From assembly GCA_021613335.1 (NCBI GenBank), contig JAJTWR010000266.1, forward strand, positions 5,014,501 to 5,078,500: a DNA stretch of 64,000 nucleotides. The letters are read 5' to 3'. The notes beneath the pieces were generated by a model. That model was not told the DNA's origin, made no database searches, and worked only from the letters and a program-made list of their open reading frames with translations. The translations under genes and the position numbers were made by a program. Source of the DNA: Whitmania pigra (Eukaryota > Annelida > Clitellata > Hirudinida > Haemopidae). Below, piece by piece: positions 46,500-59,400 of the stretch; the stretch's first letter is position 1, and each line of letters opens with the position of its first letter.

Positions 46500-49400
46500 A
46501 TGACTACTTGTAAAAATTGCGGTTGCTCGGACATAAATACAAGTCATGGAGAAGCTGTTTGTAGCAGCTGTGGAGCCGTGGTTGAAAGCAGTATTATAGT
46601 TTCTGAAGTTCAATTTCAGGAAAATTCTGCAGGAGTTTCTACTGTCGTTGGACAGTTTGTAAGCTACGAAGGTTAGCAGGCTTGGAATATTATGGGGGAA
46701 AAAAACCTAAAAAAAGCAAAGAAATATTTGATTGGGAAATATCATTATTTTTAAATATATTCATTTATTTATGTGACCCAGATTTTTTGAGTTTATGAGG
46801 AAATGTTATTATTTATAGCTGTAGCTTGAATTTGTTGCATACATCTCAAATTAGCTTTGCATTATTGTGATATTAATAGTGTAACATTTTGTTTGGCTTC
46901 AGCAAAAAATAATCATGAAATGTAAGAATTAACGAATTTCAATGTTTGAATTGTTGAAATTAAATGAAGTTCTAAGTGTGTGATGGCTATAATTTCCAGC
47001 ATTTTGGTGCATAGCAATATCTGCTTGATTACATTATTAAAAGTTTTTGCCTATGGAAACACCCTTCTTTAACTCAGCACATGTGATCAACATAATATGC
47101 CATTCAATTTGATGACTATTTCCTGAATCACTCTATTAACTTGATGCCACTTAGTGTAAAACCATATTCTAGTTATTCAATATATTTGCTTTCTTAATTT
47201 ATAAGTAGTCTCATGAGCATGATATTGTATTTTTTGTGTAAAATAAAATTGCAAATGCTTCATAATTAACAAACTGCATTTTCAATATCAAGGTCTTCGG
47301 ACATTTGGTCGAGACTCAAGACAAGTAACTCTTCAGAATGGTTTGTTTATCATAAATAATTATGGATAAGACCACCTATTATTAAACTTGTAATCGTTTG
47401 ATTTCGGATTTAAATGCAGCGAAAACTCGAATAACGAACATTGCTTCCCAGTTGAACATGGGCTCGCAATGCATCGACATGGCTTACAAACTCTTCAAAT
47501 TGGCTCTCAGTAAAGGCCTCACAAAGGGAAGGAAGTCAAACCACATTGCAGCTGCATGTCTTTACATTGTTTGTAGGATGGAAAAGAAGCCATGTAAATA
47601 TTATTATAATTGTTATCATAGTTGTTGTTATTTTGAATATTATTTCCCATAGTTAATTAGATTAGGTAACTAATATTATTACTGTTACAAGCCTTGCTCG
47701 ATTTGTTAATTGGGACGTGTGACTCTATGGCAAAATTACTCGCTAAAGCAGTTCTATATTTATAATTGTCATTATTTTTGTGAAACTGTAGTGATGCTCC
47801 TGGACTTCAGTGACAAACTAGAGGTAATTTTAAGCAAATGAAAAGTTTGAGAGGTTGGTTGATGATGTTGTTGAAGTTGATGTTGAAATTGTTGAAGTTG
47901 AAATTGTTGATGTTATTGAAGTTCTTGAAATCGTGGATGTTGTTAATGTTGAAGTTGTTGCATCCTCATGACAGGTCGATGTTTACACATTGGGTCACAC
48001 CTACTTGCGACTATCTACTGAACTCTACATCGTCATTCCAGCCATGGGTTTGACGTTTTTTTTGCTTCTCCAGAATTTAAATATTTGTTACTTGTTACTC
48101 CGCCTTGGAGCTTCGACAGGGATACTCAGAGGAATTTTCCCCGTCTTCAAACGTTTCAGCCCTTTGATTTCCTTGCATTTTCGGAGGGTGGGCGCATCAG
48201 GTGATCAGCCCGATGTCCCTGTCGGTTTTGTCATTCTTGATCCAACTCTTACTGTGAGCCATGAGAGGCACTCATTGGCCTTGTTGTGCAGGTCACTGCT
48301 ACCTGGACTAGAGCGACTGCAAAAGCTCTCAATGGCTTCTTCATGTTGCATGCTACCTGTTTATCACCTGCAAACTTTTACTATGCGAGGCTCTCGTTGG
48401 CCTTGTTATGTCGATCGCCTCCACCCCAGTTTGCCTACAGAGGTTGTGAAAGCTCTCAGTGGCTTCTTCACACTGTGTACTTAATATATGCAAACCGGGT
48501 CTTACAATTTCTTTGTAGTGGCAGCTGGAGATTCGAGTAACATGTTTAAAATAAAACTTTTGATCTTGAGTGTTAGCATTTATGCACATTTGATGTTTTG
48601 TAAGCATGTTATTTGTACTAAATGCATTCTCAATAATTCAATAATTAGTTGTCAGTAAAATTGTTTTTAGATCCATGCTTGTACATTGAAAGATATGCCC
48701 ATAGACTTGAATTTGGTGATAAAACTTTGGAGGTTTGCAAGACGGCAAATAGGTTGGTTTCGAGGATGGACAGGGACTGGATGGTGCAGGGGAGGAGACC
48801 TTCTGGCATTTGTGGTGCTGGTTTGTCTCTTGTGTTAATTACACAATTTTATTTTTTTAAAGTCTGATTTTTGGTTGCTAATTATCAAACCGTTACCTAT
48901 AATTGTTAACTGAATACTTTATAAACAAGCCTAATGATTTTTAATTTGTAGCTCTCTTGGTGGCTGCAAGAATATTCAACTTCAACAGAACAATCAAAGA
49001 CATCATAAAGGTTGTCAGGATAGGAGAGAGGACGATTAAGAACAGGTTTTATAGCGGTGGTTGACGAGTTATATCATATCTACATTGCTTGACATTGATA
49101 TATTTGTTATTTATTGAAATAAATTGTAGACTCAATGAGTTTGAACAAACACCTTCGAGCAAGTTGACCATTGACGAGTTCAACACTATCAACCTCGAGG
49201 AGTCCATGGATCCACCGAGCTTCACTGCTGGTCTTAAAAGAGCCAAGATCAATGAGGCATGCATGATGAGAACATAGAAATTGTAAATTGAAATTAGGTT
49301 GACCATCTGTCGTCGTTGCTCAATCTGTATTAGCTTGTGGTATCATAGCCATCATCACTGTTGCCATGGTTGCCATAATATTCATCATTGTCAGCTCTTT

Positions 49401-52400
49401 ATTTAGTTAGAAGATGGAGAAAAATTGCCAAAACTCTTGGAAGAGGCAGAATTGTTGCGCAACGAACTCGAGGAAGAAATCCAAGAAATCACTCACAAGA
49501 AGCCCAGGAAGTATAAGAGGTTCCTGGGATTCAAGGATGCTGATGGTGCATTTTAATTTTACTTTTATATGATTCAATTTCATATACTTCAGACACTGTT
49601 ATTAGTTATTTATTTTTATTTTTTTAAATTTTTATTTATTCACACGAGGTCAAAAGACTTTTAACTGCTTACATGACCAGGCAACAAAATGTAAACAAAC
49701 ATATATCTGTGCAACAGAGCTATACCACAAAAGGACACACAAAAAGACTTAAAAATTAATTTGTCTCATGAGAGTTGCCGTCCTAAAGCTCTTTAAACCT
49801 AAGGAATTGGTTAAAGTTTAGTTGTCGAATGGCTGAGTTGAAGCGACTTGGAGTTGTAGAGTTTACAACGTCAGCCGGTAAGGAGTTCCATGGTTTAACG
49901 ACACTGTTGCAAAAAAAGTGTTTTGGGATCTCGCATCTGAATTTGTTAGTTATCAATTTGTGATTTTTGGCTCAGGTTCTGGAATAATTTAAGTTGATGA
50001 GAGATTTAGCCCTAGAACACTGCCCTGAGGGACTCCATTTGTGACAACAACTTAATCAGAGATAAAGCTATTAATGTTTACTCTTTGTGACCCCAATTTG
50101 AGAAAATCCATAAGCCATCCTTTCATATTATCACAAAAACCATAGATATATGACTTGTTCATTAGTCTAAAGTGTGAGTCAAATGATTTAAAGAAATCCA
50201 AGTAGATGATGTCTAAATTTTGCTTGTTCTGTAAGGCATAAGTCCATTGTTGGGTGCATTCGAGGATGTTAGTAGTGGTTGATTGAGCTGGAATAAAACC
50301 ATGTTGACTGCACTCAATTAGGTTGTGGTGTAACAAGTATTTCATAATGAACTTGTTGATTATTCTTTCCATAGCTCTGCAGCAAGTTGATGTAATTGAT
50401 ATTGGTCTATAGTTTTCAGGAGATATGATGGGACCTTTCTTGTGAATGGGTGTCACCAGGGCAATTTCCCATTCCATAGTCATTAATAATTCTAATTATG
50501 TTGCTGTATATGATATTATTGTTATTATTCATATTCGTTGTATTTTAATTACCCGGACTAGTGATACGTTTTGATCATAGATCATGGGGAGATTTGCAGA
50601 CATTTTTTTACAATCCAATGATTGTGTGACTGATCAAACATGTAACTTTGACATTATAGAGAAATTGGTAACTAGTAAATTGAGTAATAATGATATATGA
50701 TGATATGTTGCAAAGTACTGTCATTGACTTTAGCATGATTTATCCTCAAATAAGCCACAATGAAAGTGATTTCTTTCCAGAAACTTTAAGCCTGTGTTCG
50801 GTGGCTCCATCGGTGGAAGATCTTGACGAAGAACTGGCACAATACCAACATCTCTTCCTCGACTCAAATGGCACCCACCTGACACAGATTAATTCTGTGA
50901 CCTCCATGTCATCTCAGGTTGCTAACGGAGACCGAGTCAAGGAAGCGGTAGATGGTAAGAGGTTAGATGACACTATGATTGTGCATTTCAGTGTGGCGTT
51001 TAATTCTTAACATTTGTTAACAATTGATTACATTCCGTATTTAATTAGTATATTATTTTTATTCATTAATATAATAATTTCAACAATGTGATCACTGCAC
51101 AAATCATATGGTGAAAATAGTTATTTATTTATTAATTATTTTCATTTAATGTCTTCTTCAGCACTGGACGAAACTCAAGTTCAAATTCTCCTTTGCATCT
51201 CACAGAAGATGATCCCGAGATTGAGAGGCTGGTTAGGAGTGAGTTGGAAGACATTTTGAAGCAAACAATCAACCCTCAAGAGGTGACTGCTGCCGTTGAG
51301 AACTGCGTGACAGGATTGAAGGAGTCCATAGAAGAATGTCTATCACGAGACTGCGAAATAATTGAAGGTTGTTTTTTACTCAAGTGGATTTCTTAGTACT
51401 TATTTATGAACTTTTTAATGCGGGTCAGTTGATAATAATAACCTAATTAATTAAGAGTAACCTTAATCAATCATTTACTTAGGATGAGCTAAACTAAATA
51501 GGGAGCATAATAAAAGTATTAAAGAGATTCAATAGGAATATCCCAAGGGAATTACTTCCTTCATGGGGACATTTTAGAATTTCAATATAATAGTTTAAAA
51601 ATGATCTGTCAGAAGAAAGTCTTCATCTTTAGAATGATTAACGACATTTACGTGGTTTTGCTATGAAACTGTGGTTTGAAATGCAGATACAGAAGGTGAA
51701 CTCTCTGGAGAATTAGATTTGGAAGGAATTGATGATGGGGAACTTGATGAGGTGAATGTCACTTTATAATGATCTAACAATTTAATAATTTAGTTGTCGC
51801 TGATTAATGATTTAAAGATTTATTAATTTTGTGTCTTCTTTAAATTGTTTTTGCTTTTCTTTGAGGTTTTCATTTCATGCGGGATAATGGAATATATAAC
51901 GTCAAGACCTATAATGTATGAATATGTCCTAGTTCTGCAAAATTAAGCAGCTTTCTGGTCCTGCAGATGATTTTGAATGAGGATGAGGTGAAAATCAAGA
52001 CAATAAGATGGATGAGAGAGCATGCAGATTACCTCAGAGAATTGAAAGGTTTATTTATTATTCTAGTTATTTTTTTAGTGGCATATCTTGAACTTTCTCT
52101 GATGCTTCATAGAAAAAGAAGAAAAGAAAGCAAAGGAGTTATTGGAAAATCCAAAAAATTTCAAAAAGGTTTTGCAGATTCAATGCTTGAATTGTTCTTT
52201 CAATTGTTAACCAAGAAAGTATTTTTCTCAGAAAAGAAAGCCGAGGAAGATGAAGCCAAGGATTGAAGCCAGCACGGCACGCGAGGCCATCGAGAAGATT
52301 CTTCAAGAAAACAAGTTGTCGGATAAGATCAATTATGACATCCTCATGGATTTCAACATTGGCTCAATAAAAAAGTCCACAGAATCACCCGCCAATTATG

Positions 52401-53072
52401 TGGACCTGGAAAACCGACCGATCATCGAGGTACAGGTTGAAACGTGCCCCTCCCCACCAGAAAAGGTACCATTGGTTACAAACGGTTCAATCTTATTACT
52501 CTATAATGAGCTTTGCTTTATTTACTTGTTCAAATTTTACTTAGAAAATCAAGATTGATACAGGTGATGAGGCATTTGAGGTTGAGAAACAGGAGACAGG
52601 TGATGGTATTTTTATGTAGCACCACATATCAAATAATGATTATCAAGTCATGCTCATTGTTGCCTTCATATAAATTTATCATTTTCTCTTAATAAACCTT
52701 CTGTTTGCTCCAAATGTGTCCCTGACTAAGTGCTGTCATTGCAGTGGAGTATTAGTCATTATTCATTCTTTTTGAAGATACTGAAGAGAATGACGAACAT
52801 TTTTACTTCGATAAAGAAGAAAATGAACCTCAACTAACAAGTGAGACTTAAAACTTTTTGTTTGTTATGCAAGGGGCCATGCAAATCAAGTTTACGGCAC
52901 AAATTGAGTATCGGCATGTACAATGGTGTCCTGCATTTCTGCACTTACGAGTAATAATGTTTACAGACTAAATTAATGTTTTGTAAACATTTTAACTACT
53001 TTTTCAGATAATGAACCTCAGTCTGATGAACCTCATGAAGAATTTGATGACTATTATTGTGATTCTGACTGA
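46500..53072 (+). CDS. BRF1: TFIIIB 90-kDa subunit BRF1 (Pol III initiation factor)
   Basis: Eighteen exons join in phase: 46500-46671, 47293-47340, 47420-47593, 47792-47823, 47975-48047, 48671-48820, 48952-49045, 49130-49256, 49407-49545, 50781-50961, 51162-51367, 51687-51751, 51967-52048, 52113-52168, 52232-52465, 52545-52605, 52778-52840, 53008-53072 (673 aa; human 677). The N-terminal zinc ribbon uses C4, C7, C21, C24, followed by IIVSEVQF. Two TFIIB-like cyclin repeats (about 75-290) include [35 protein letters not shown] and LTIDEF. The C-terminal Brf homology region has [19 protein letters not shown] and [13 protein letters not shown] (about 545-556). Exon 8 ends GAG|GCATGC, apparently a GC donor. 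Exon 16 could also end at 52599. BRF1 bridges TBP, BDP1 and Pol III at tRNA, 5S and other class III promoters. Intron 9 holds a LINE relic. Confidence 0.95.
48263..48497. repeat. Diverged tandem duplication (about 120-bp unit) in BRF1 intron 5
   Basis: Copy 1 (about 48263-48384) and copy 2 (about 48385-48497) share GAGGC.CTC.TTGGCCTTGTT and AAAGCTCTCA.TGGCTTCTTCA, and both end near GCAAAC. Intronic. A GTTGAAG-rich simple tract lies upstream at about 47860-47960. Confidence 0.65.
49640..50483 (-). mobile_element. LINE reverse-transcriptase fragment in BRF1 intron 9
   Basis: The minus-strand frame 50483-50052 reads [31 protein letters not shown] and [12 protein letters not shown], reverse transcriptase motifs of Jockey/CR1-like non-LTR elements. 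Downstream, about 50040-50010 gives [10 protein letters not shown], and about 49960-49800 gives a C-terminal block with [20 protein letters not shown]. The palm segment with the second catalytic motif is deleted and frames shift, so the element is dead. It is antisense to BRF1. Confidence 0.85.
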
Positions 53073-53606
53073 CAATTTTTAGTGAATTTCTAATTTATTT
53101 ATTTTGCTAAGTTAGGGTTCTGAACATGCTAATGAAGTATTGATGATGCAGACAATAATGTTACACCTTGTTAATTTAATGGTTTTAAACATCATTGCAA
53201 TGATTTAGTTCATTTTTTAATGGCAATGATGTTTAATGTAAATGCGTTGATTGTGAATGGTCTGGGCATGGATTTTTATTCAGATTTTTGTGGCAGAACA
53301 GTTTCATGTTTCTGATAAATTGTTAACTTAACATTTTGTTAAATTTCCCTCGTTTAACCTTAAAATTTTTATATTTTTGAATTAAAAGCAATGAATAACT
53401 TGTTTTTTGCTTCAGTCAGTCTTATAATAGGTAGGTGCCATTTTGAACATTGTTATTAAATAATTGTGAGAGAGCTGGCACAAATTCGTCGAAAGCAATT
53501 TGTCGCACAGCGGGATTTCCTAGGCGAATAGTGCTCTTGTTTGGTTTAGATGCTGTCTAAACACAAGTATAAATAGGGCCATGGATTATCTGCACCCGTG
53601 ATAATT

Positions 53607-54703
53607 ATGATCAAGTTATTAACAAATATTTTGTCGAGGAGGTCTCGTTTGTGCCACTCAGGTAAGTGCGTCGTGTTAGCCTTTGTATTGTGCCATCCAT
53701 TATTATGCCTCTTAATCTTTTTTTTTAATCGTTAAATAATTCGACTTCGGGCTGGGTATTTACAATAATATAGACAATGATCAATTATTACGCGTTATAT
53801 CGGAAACGCCTAGCATATTCATACGCTCGGAGCCTCGCATGTGCCGCCAGTCTATCAAACCTTTTCACTTTTAGGCATTTGTAAGGAGCGTGTCACGTCT
53901 ACACCCAGCACGTGTAGTTTATATCAAACACATTCAGCGTGTTTCCATCTCGGTGCCTACAGAAACAAAATGATCGAAGTAGAGAAAAAATTCACCGTGA
54001 ACGACACCGTCTTAGGCAATCTGAAATTGCTAGGAGCTCGTCTTAGGAAAGAATCAACCTTTACCGACATCTACTATGACAACCCTAATTACGTCTTGAC
54101 CTCAAACAATTTCTGGTTGAGGCAACGCGAGGGACTGTGGCAACTGAAAAGTCCTGTTGGAGGAAGGTCGACCAATGAAACTCTTGTCAATTCATCTTAC
54201 AAGGAATCTGAACTAGAAATGGACATACTGAAACTTCTCCTGCCCATCTTCTGTAACACAGACGACGACAAGATATATTTCAAGAATCAGCTGAGCTTCA
54301 TTGATGATGCAGACAAACAATGCTCCATTCTCATAGAAGTGTTAAGACACCTGAACTGCAAGCCCTTCTGCCAAATAACCACAAGGAGGCAAACGTACGA
54401 ACTTGGTGAGTTCAACATCGATTTGGACTTGACTGATACTGGTTACCAGGTGGGGGAGATAGAGTTGCTATCTGATGGTGAAGAGAATATATCATCCATG
54501 GCAAAGAAGATAGATGTCCTATCAGAGCAACTAGGTAATTCTGATTTTAAACACTAATTTCTTAAAATTTGGAACATAAATTGTGATGAATTGTTACAGG
54601 TGTTCCACCAGCAAATCAAGTCTCAGGAAAACTAGGTCACTATTTGAAAAAGCACAGTCCTGATCATTACAACACCCTATTCAAACTAAAAGTTCTTGTT
54701 TGA
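53607..54703 (+). CDS. THTPA: Thiamine triphosphatase (CYTH family)
   Basis: Three exons join in phase: 53607-53661, 53875-54534, 54600-54703 (272 aa; human 230). The CYTH domain begins at residue 51 with MIEVEKKF, giving the ExExK signature as E53, E55, K57. TFTDIYYDNPNYVL, FWLRQREG and W.LKSPVG follow, and later IDLDLTDTGYQVGEIELL, all at positions matching human THTPA (for example FRDTYYDTP and FGYAVGEVE). The last exon, VPPANQVSGKLGHYL, matches the human C-terminus. The enzyme hydrolyses thiamine triphosphate to the diphosphate, Mg2+-dependent. Exon 1 adds an unusual N-terminus, MIKLLTNILSRRSRLCHSG, arginine-rich without acidic residues, which looks like a mitochondrial presequence. The internal ATG at 53970 (M51) would give a 222-aa cytosolic form. 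Tail to tail with LRRC23, 141 bases between stop codons. Confidence 0.93.
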
Positions 54704-54844
54704 ATCTCAAATTAAAACTTATAGACTTATAGATTTTGATCATTGAAAACATTATAACTTAATTACTTACATTTTAACTTAATCAGGGTCACAATCACTG
54801 TAAGCAGTTTCAAAGCTCTATGTAACCTCAGACAGTTAGGAATA

Positions 54845-56483
54845 TTAATTAGTCTCCTCTTCATCATCCTCTCCCTCTTCCTTCTCTTCGTCCTCCTTCC
54901 CTTCCTCTTCGTCATCTTCTTCTTCGTCATCCTCTTCCTCTTCTTCTTCCTCCATGGTTTCAGCCATTAAGTCTTCAGGAGCAGCGTCCTGAACCTTTCT
55001 TTCTTCTCTCCTTTCTGCCTTGATCTCTTCTGCCTCTGCACGTTCGGTGTCGGTGATGTCGTCTTCATCTAGACGCTTTAAATTTGGACACAGTGCAAGC
55101 ATTTCCTGCCGATAATTTTCTATTTCAGTTATGGCATTCCCTAAGAAACACATTTTTATCAAGTTAATTTCATTCAAAATTCAATTATGCCTTGATTGAT
55201 GCAATTGTTTATTACAGATTATTTTTCTAAATCAACAACAATCTATATTTTTGTTGTCAAGAGGTTACATGACCTGTTAAGATGAGAGTCCTTAATGAGG
55301 GAACATTCTCAAGTTCTTGTAGCTTGCTGATATGCTTCAGTTTGTTTTGCCTGCTCAAGCATAACGTTTGAGGTGCCTAATCAACAGACCAATCCTCATT
55401 ATATTTTAAAATGACCTCAAATCCAAATAGGTCAGCCTCTGCAGTTCATTCGATAATCCATTCAGAGTTTTAATCTTATTGATACTAACATTCAAATACT
55501 CAAGGTTCGGTATCAAATCAATATCTTCAAAATCTGTTAGCCTGTTATTTGCCTGTCAAAAGTTATTGGTTAAATTAATTTTTTCTGGCAAGATAATTGA
55601 AAAACATTTATAAATTGTGGAAATGCTTATAATTTACTACCAAATGGAGTTCTCTGAGGCTTGGACATTCTAGTCCAAGAAATGTATTTATCTTGTTGTC
55701 ACACGCTTCTAGCTTTGTAAGTAAATTTAGGGAAAATAACTTAGATCCAACCAAGTTCCTTAGTCTGTTGTCTGAAAAGATTGACTTGACATCATTTAGG
55801 TACGGAGCATTTCAATAAACAGTTGCAATTAATGTAAAATTTACTGTTTATATTAAGATGTGAAAGAAATGGATGATTGAGACCCTCTGCCGTATTAACA
55901 AAGTTATTCGAAAGATCTACTTTCTGAAGAAATTCGAGTGGCACAAGTTGTACATCGACCAAAATATTGTCGTGAGCTTTCAGTGTTATTAACTGAGCTA
56001 ATGACTTGATCGGAGATAAGTCTCTCAATTTGTTATGAGAAATATCCACATATCTCAAATGAGCATAATTAGAAATTGTTACAATGCTTGTCAATCCACT
56101 GTAAAAAAAAGTGTAAATCACCATCAAATAATTGCTGTGTATATCTGGAGAAATAACTAACAAGCCAACTGCTTCAAATTTCACAAATGCATGACCTAGT
56201 CCATTGGAAGTCCGACAAAGCATGGAAAGACAATCTGGCATCATGGCTAACCTCAGTGCATTCACAGGATATTCCTGCAAATCAGAATAAAGTAAAAAAC
56301 AAAATGATATTTATGAAAGCGATAACAGACCTGGGATAGGATTAGAAAATCACTTTCACTTTCAACATCGTCATCATTGCTTTCATCCTCTTCAATTTCC
56401 TCATCTTCTTCAACGTCTGCATCTTCTTCAAAGTCTTCCTCAGACTTCCTAATATTGTCATCTTTTATCGTAAATTTCTTCAT
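54845..56483 (-). CDS. LRRC23: Leucine-rich repeat protein 23 (radial-spoke associated)
   Basis: Seven exons join in phase, 5' to 3': 56483-56331, 56274-56162, 56098-55845, 55771-55641, 55552-55416, 55350-55274, 55140-54845 (386 aa; human 343). The acidic N-terminus (EEDFEEDADVEEDEEIEEDE) matches the Glu/Asp-rich start of LRRC23. LCRTSNGLGHAFVKFE and LRYVDISHNKLRDLSP align with human LCKTGNGLAHAYVKLE and LRYVDISENHLTDLSP. About seven LRRs follow (LEYLNVSINKI, LTYLDLRQNKL, LRTLILTGNAI). The cap is NYRQEMLALCPNLKRLDEDD, with ERAEAEEI after it and an acidic tail of about 40 residues. LRRC23 is a radial-spoke component of motile cilia and sperm flagella. The exon 6 acceptor was chosen inside a longer open stretch because only GAGCAG|GCAAAAC restores the LRR phase. 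Confidence 0.93.
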
Positions 56484-59400
56484 TCTTGAGAAGAGACCGT
56501 CACTAACGCCGTCACCCTAACACTTGCAGACGCCGTATACCAATATGGGGATGGGCTGGTCATGAAAAATCATTTTTACATATCATATTTAAAGAGGAAT
56601 CATATTGAAAGTCTTTATTTTAATTAAACCTAATCAACAAACAGTTAATTTAAGAAAACCTAAAAAGACAGACAAGGTTCCGGCTAAAAGTGTGAAAAAG
56701 TTACAAGACACAATAGTAGTGTTATATAGTGTTATATGTATTATACATATATAATGTTATACGTCTAATAAAGAATACATAAGCATAAGATTATTTACAT
56801 TGTGAAATTGCACATAAAGGATTCCAGAAAGAGGCACCGATAAAGCAATGAAATAACTCAAAAAGTTTTTATTAAGTTATAAAGACTTGGTGGCAAATTT
56901 AGTCAAGCCCCACCGTGTTTTTTAGAATCTACGAAAAATAAAATCAATTAAATCTAACTTAAGCCATTTTTTTTTACATTTTATTTTAACATTTTACAAC
57001 TTTAGAACCAAATCCAATCTTAACAGCTCCAAGGCCCTGATGGTGGCTTTGAATTCCAGTGATTCGGACTTAGGCCACCATAAATATCTTATTTGATTTG
57101 ATGCAAATGGCTACCCATACATTACCTTACCATTTACAAAATATCTTTACTGACCAATCAAACTTTAACCATAACCAATCCACCCCATCTCAATCATCTC
57201 ATTCACTTCCGTCAAATCCCTGACCATATTTGCTCATCCTTCAACAATATAATTCAACTACACCAACTACTCCCTTAATAAGGCATAGCCAACCGAGGCT
57301 TTTCCCATGCCTCGCCCACCGAACGTCTGGAACTGCCTCCCACCATTCGGTCTCAGCCGCCACTCGAGCTTTCTTTGGAACCACTAAAAGTTATCAGAAT
57401 TGATGCGCAAAGCAGCTAACCTAGCGAAGAAGTATTCTAAAAAAGATCAGCACTCAGAAGTGAAGACCTTATGCAGGAAATGAATCACAAAACAATGGTT
57501 CACAATGCCAATTTTGGTAGAAAACAGTTGGGTGCATGGGAGCTGTCAAATGCTTTGGATTAGGAAGTATATTTCCCAACTTCACTATCAGTTTGAGAAT
57601 GTTCTTTATAACACAAGCCATTTAGCATCAGCAGAAAGGAGCTTCAGCAGGCAAAAATTGTCAAAAATTACCTCAGATTCATGGATCAGGATCGGCTGAA
57701 CAAATGAACCAGGCTCAGTATTGAGTCTGATATTTAAGACTTTGACAATGTAATTTGCAATTTTTCCAAGAAAAGGAACGCAATGCAATCGTGCTTTAAT
57801 AATAATATTAACCTATTTAATTAGTTTTCTTTCTTTTTATATTTTCTACATACTGTTGCCTTCTTGAAACTGAGCATTCAGATGATGAATGATTTAGGTA
57901 AATAGTTAATGATATGTACATGCATAAATTGTGATTATCATGTACGTTTAAGAAGTTTTCTAGTTCATTTTATTTGACTTCATATAATATTTAATTAATA
58001 TATTTATTATCATATATATTAGAGTTCCAACTGTCATACATGTATGTCCAAATTTATCAATTTACCAGGAACCTACCTTAACTTGTGCCTGAAATTCTCA
58101 ATTTACTCTCTCAATTTTCAAGCTAATTGACAAATCAATTGTCCAACATTATAATCTCTAGTACTTTTCCGGGAGTTCTTTTCATCATCTCTGGTGAGAT
58201 TATTTTCCCCATTTTACAGATCTTTGTAATATTATCTGTAAGAGCTTTTAGAAAAATTCCTGATTCCTCAGAACTTATATAGAACAAATGAATCATCTAG
58301 ATGTGTAGACAGGTGGCGAAAAGGGGGGCAGAAAAAGTTTCGAACCGGCACCTATTTTTTCTCTCGGAGACCATGTGTCATGTTAAGAAAAAATTTGCAT
58401 CAAACCAAACTAAAATATTTTTAAGGTCGTTGTGGTAAAAGGTGTAATCATAACCCAAATATCTGGAGAGATATAAGTGTGAAATTTACGTCTAATAGAA
58501 TTGTCATTGTCAAAAAAAAAACAAAAAAACAATAGTCAATTGCGGAGTGAAGTGAGACGATATTCAAATTTCTTATAAGTTTATCCCAAGAAAGAAAAGT
58601 TTTGCATCTCTATGGATAATTGATTACACGAGAACGAGTTAAAGTTCTTCGTTTAGATGTCTATTACACTTCAATGTCTTTTCTCGTCCCTCCCGTCACC
58701 GATCAGGATAAGTTAATGCGCGTGATTCATCCTTCATAAGGTTTCATTTAGATGACAAGGGATACGACGTAGAAAAACATGTTTGAAATGTCAACTCGCT
58801 GGCATTTTTGAAAGTAAGATAAGTTATCTTGACACTTTTCCTAGGACATATTATGTTTGCGTACTTTTAAAATATTTTTATCAACTACCAATTGACTAAA
58901 TTAATCATTGTCTGTAGATTTTCACTTCAAGTTACCACTCGGAGAGTTTAAGAAGATGAGAATGTGGCAGACACGCGAGGCTGAGTTGAAGATCCTAGAA
59001 CTTGTGTTGAGCGGAGTGGATTAATTGGAACTACTTCAGCATAAATTGAGGTTTAATGCTAACTGAGGAGAGCAAAGAATTCAACGGACATTTCTAAGAA
59101 AACTGTGAAAGTACAAAGTAATGTCAAAGAAAATATAATAACAAGGTCACCGCCACGATTAAAGTCATCAATTTGATGATTTGATAAAATAATAATATCA
59201 TTAAAATATTCTTAAATTAAACACTGGAGAAAAACTTAAATGAAGTGATATCGGCAAAAATAAAAATTTGATTTACTTTGCAAATTAAAAATTAAATAAT
59301 AACGTCGCATTTCATGTAATTACTATTCTCTCTTATGTAAATTTATGTTTAGGCTCTCTAAGCGATGCATTTGGTGATGCATTGTGTCGATAAACATAAA

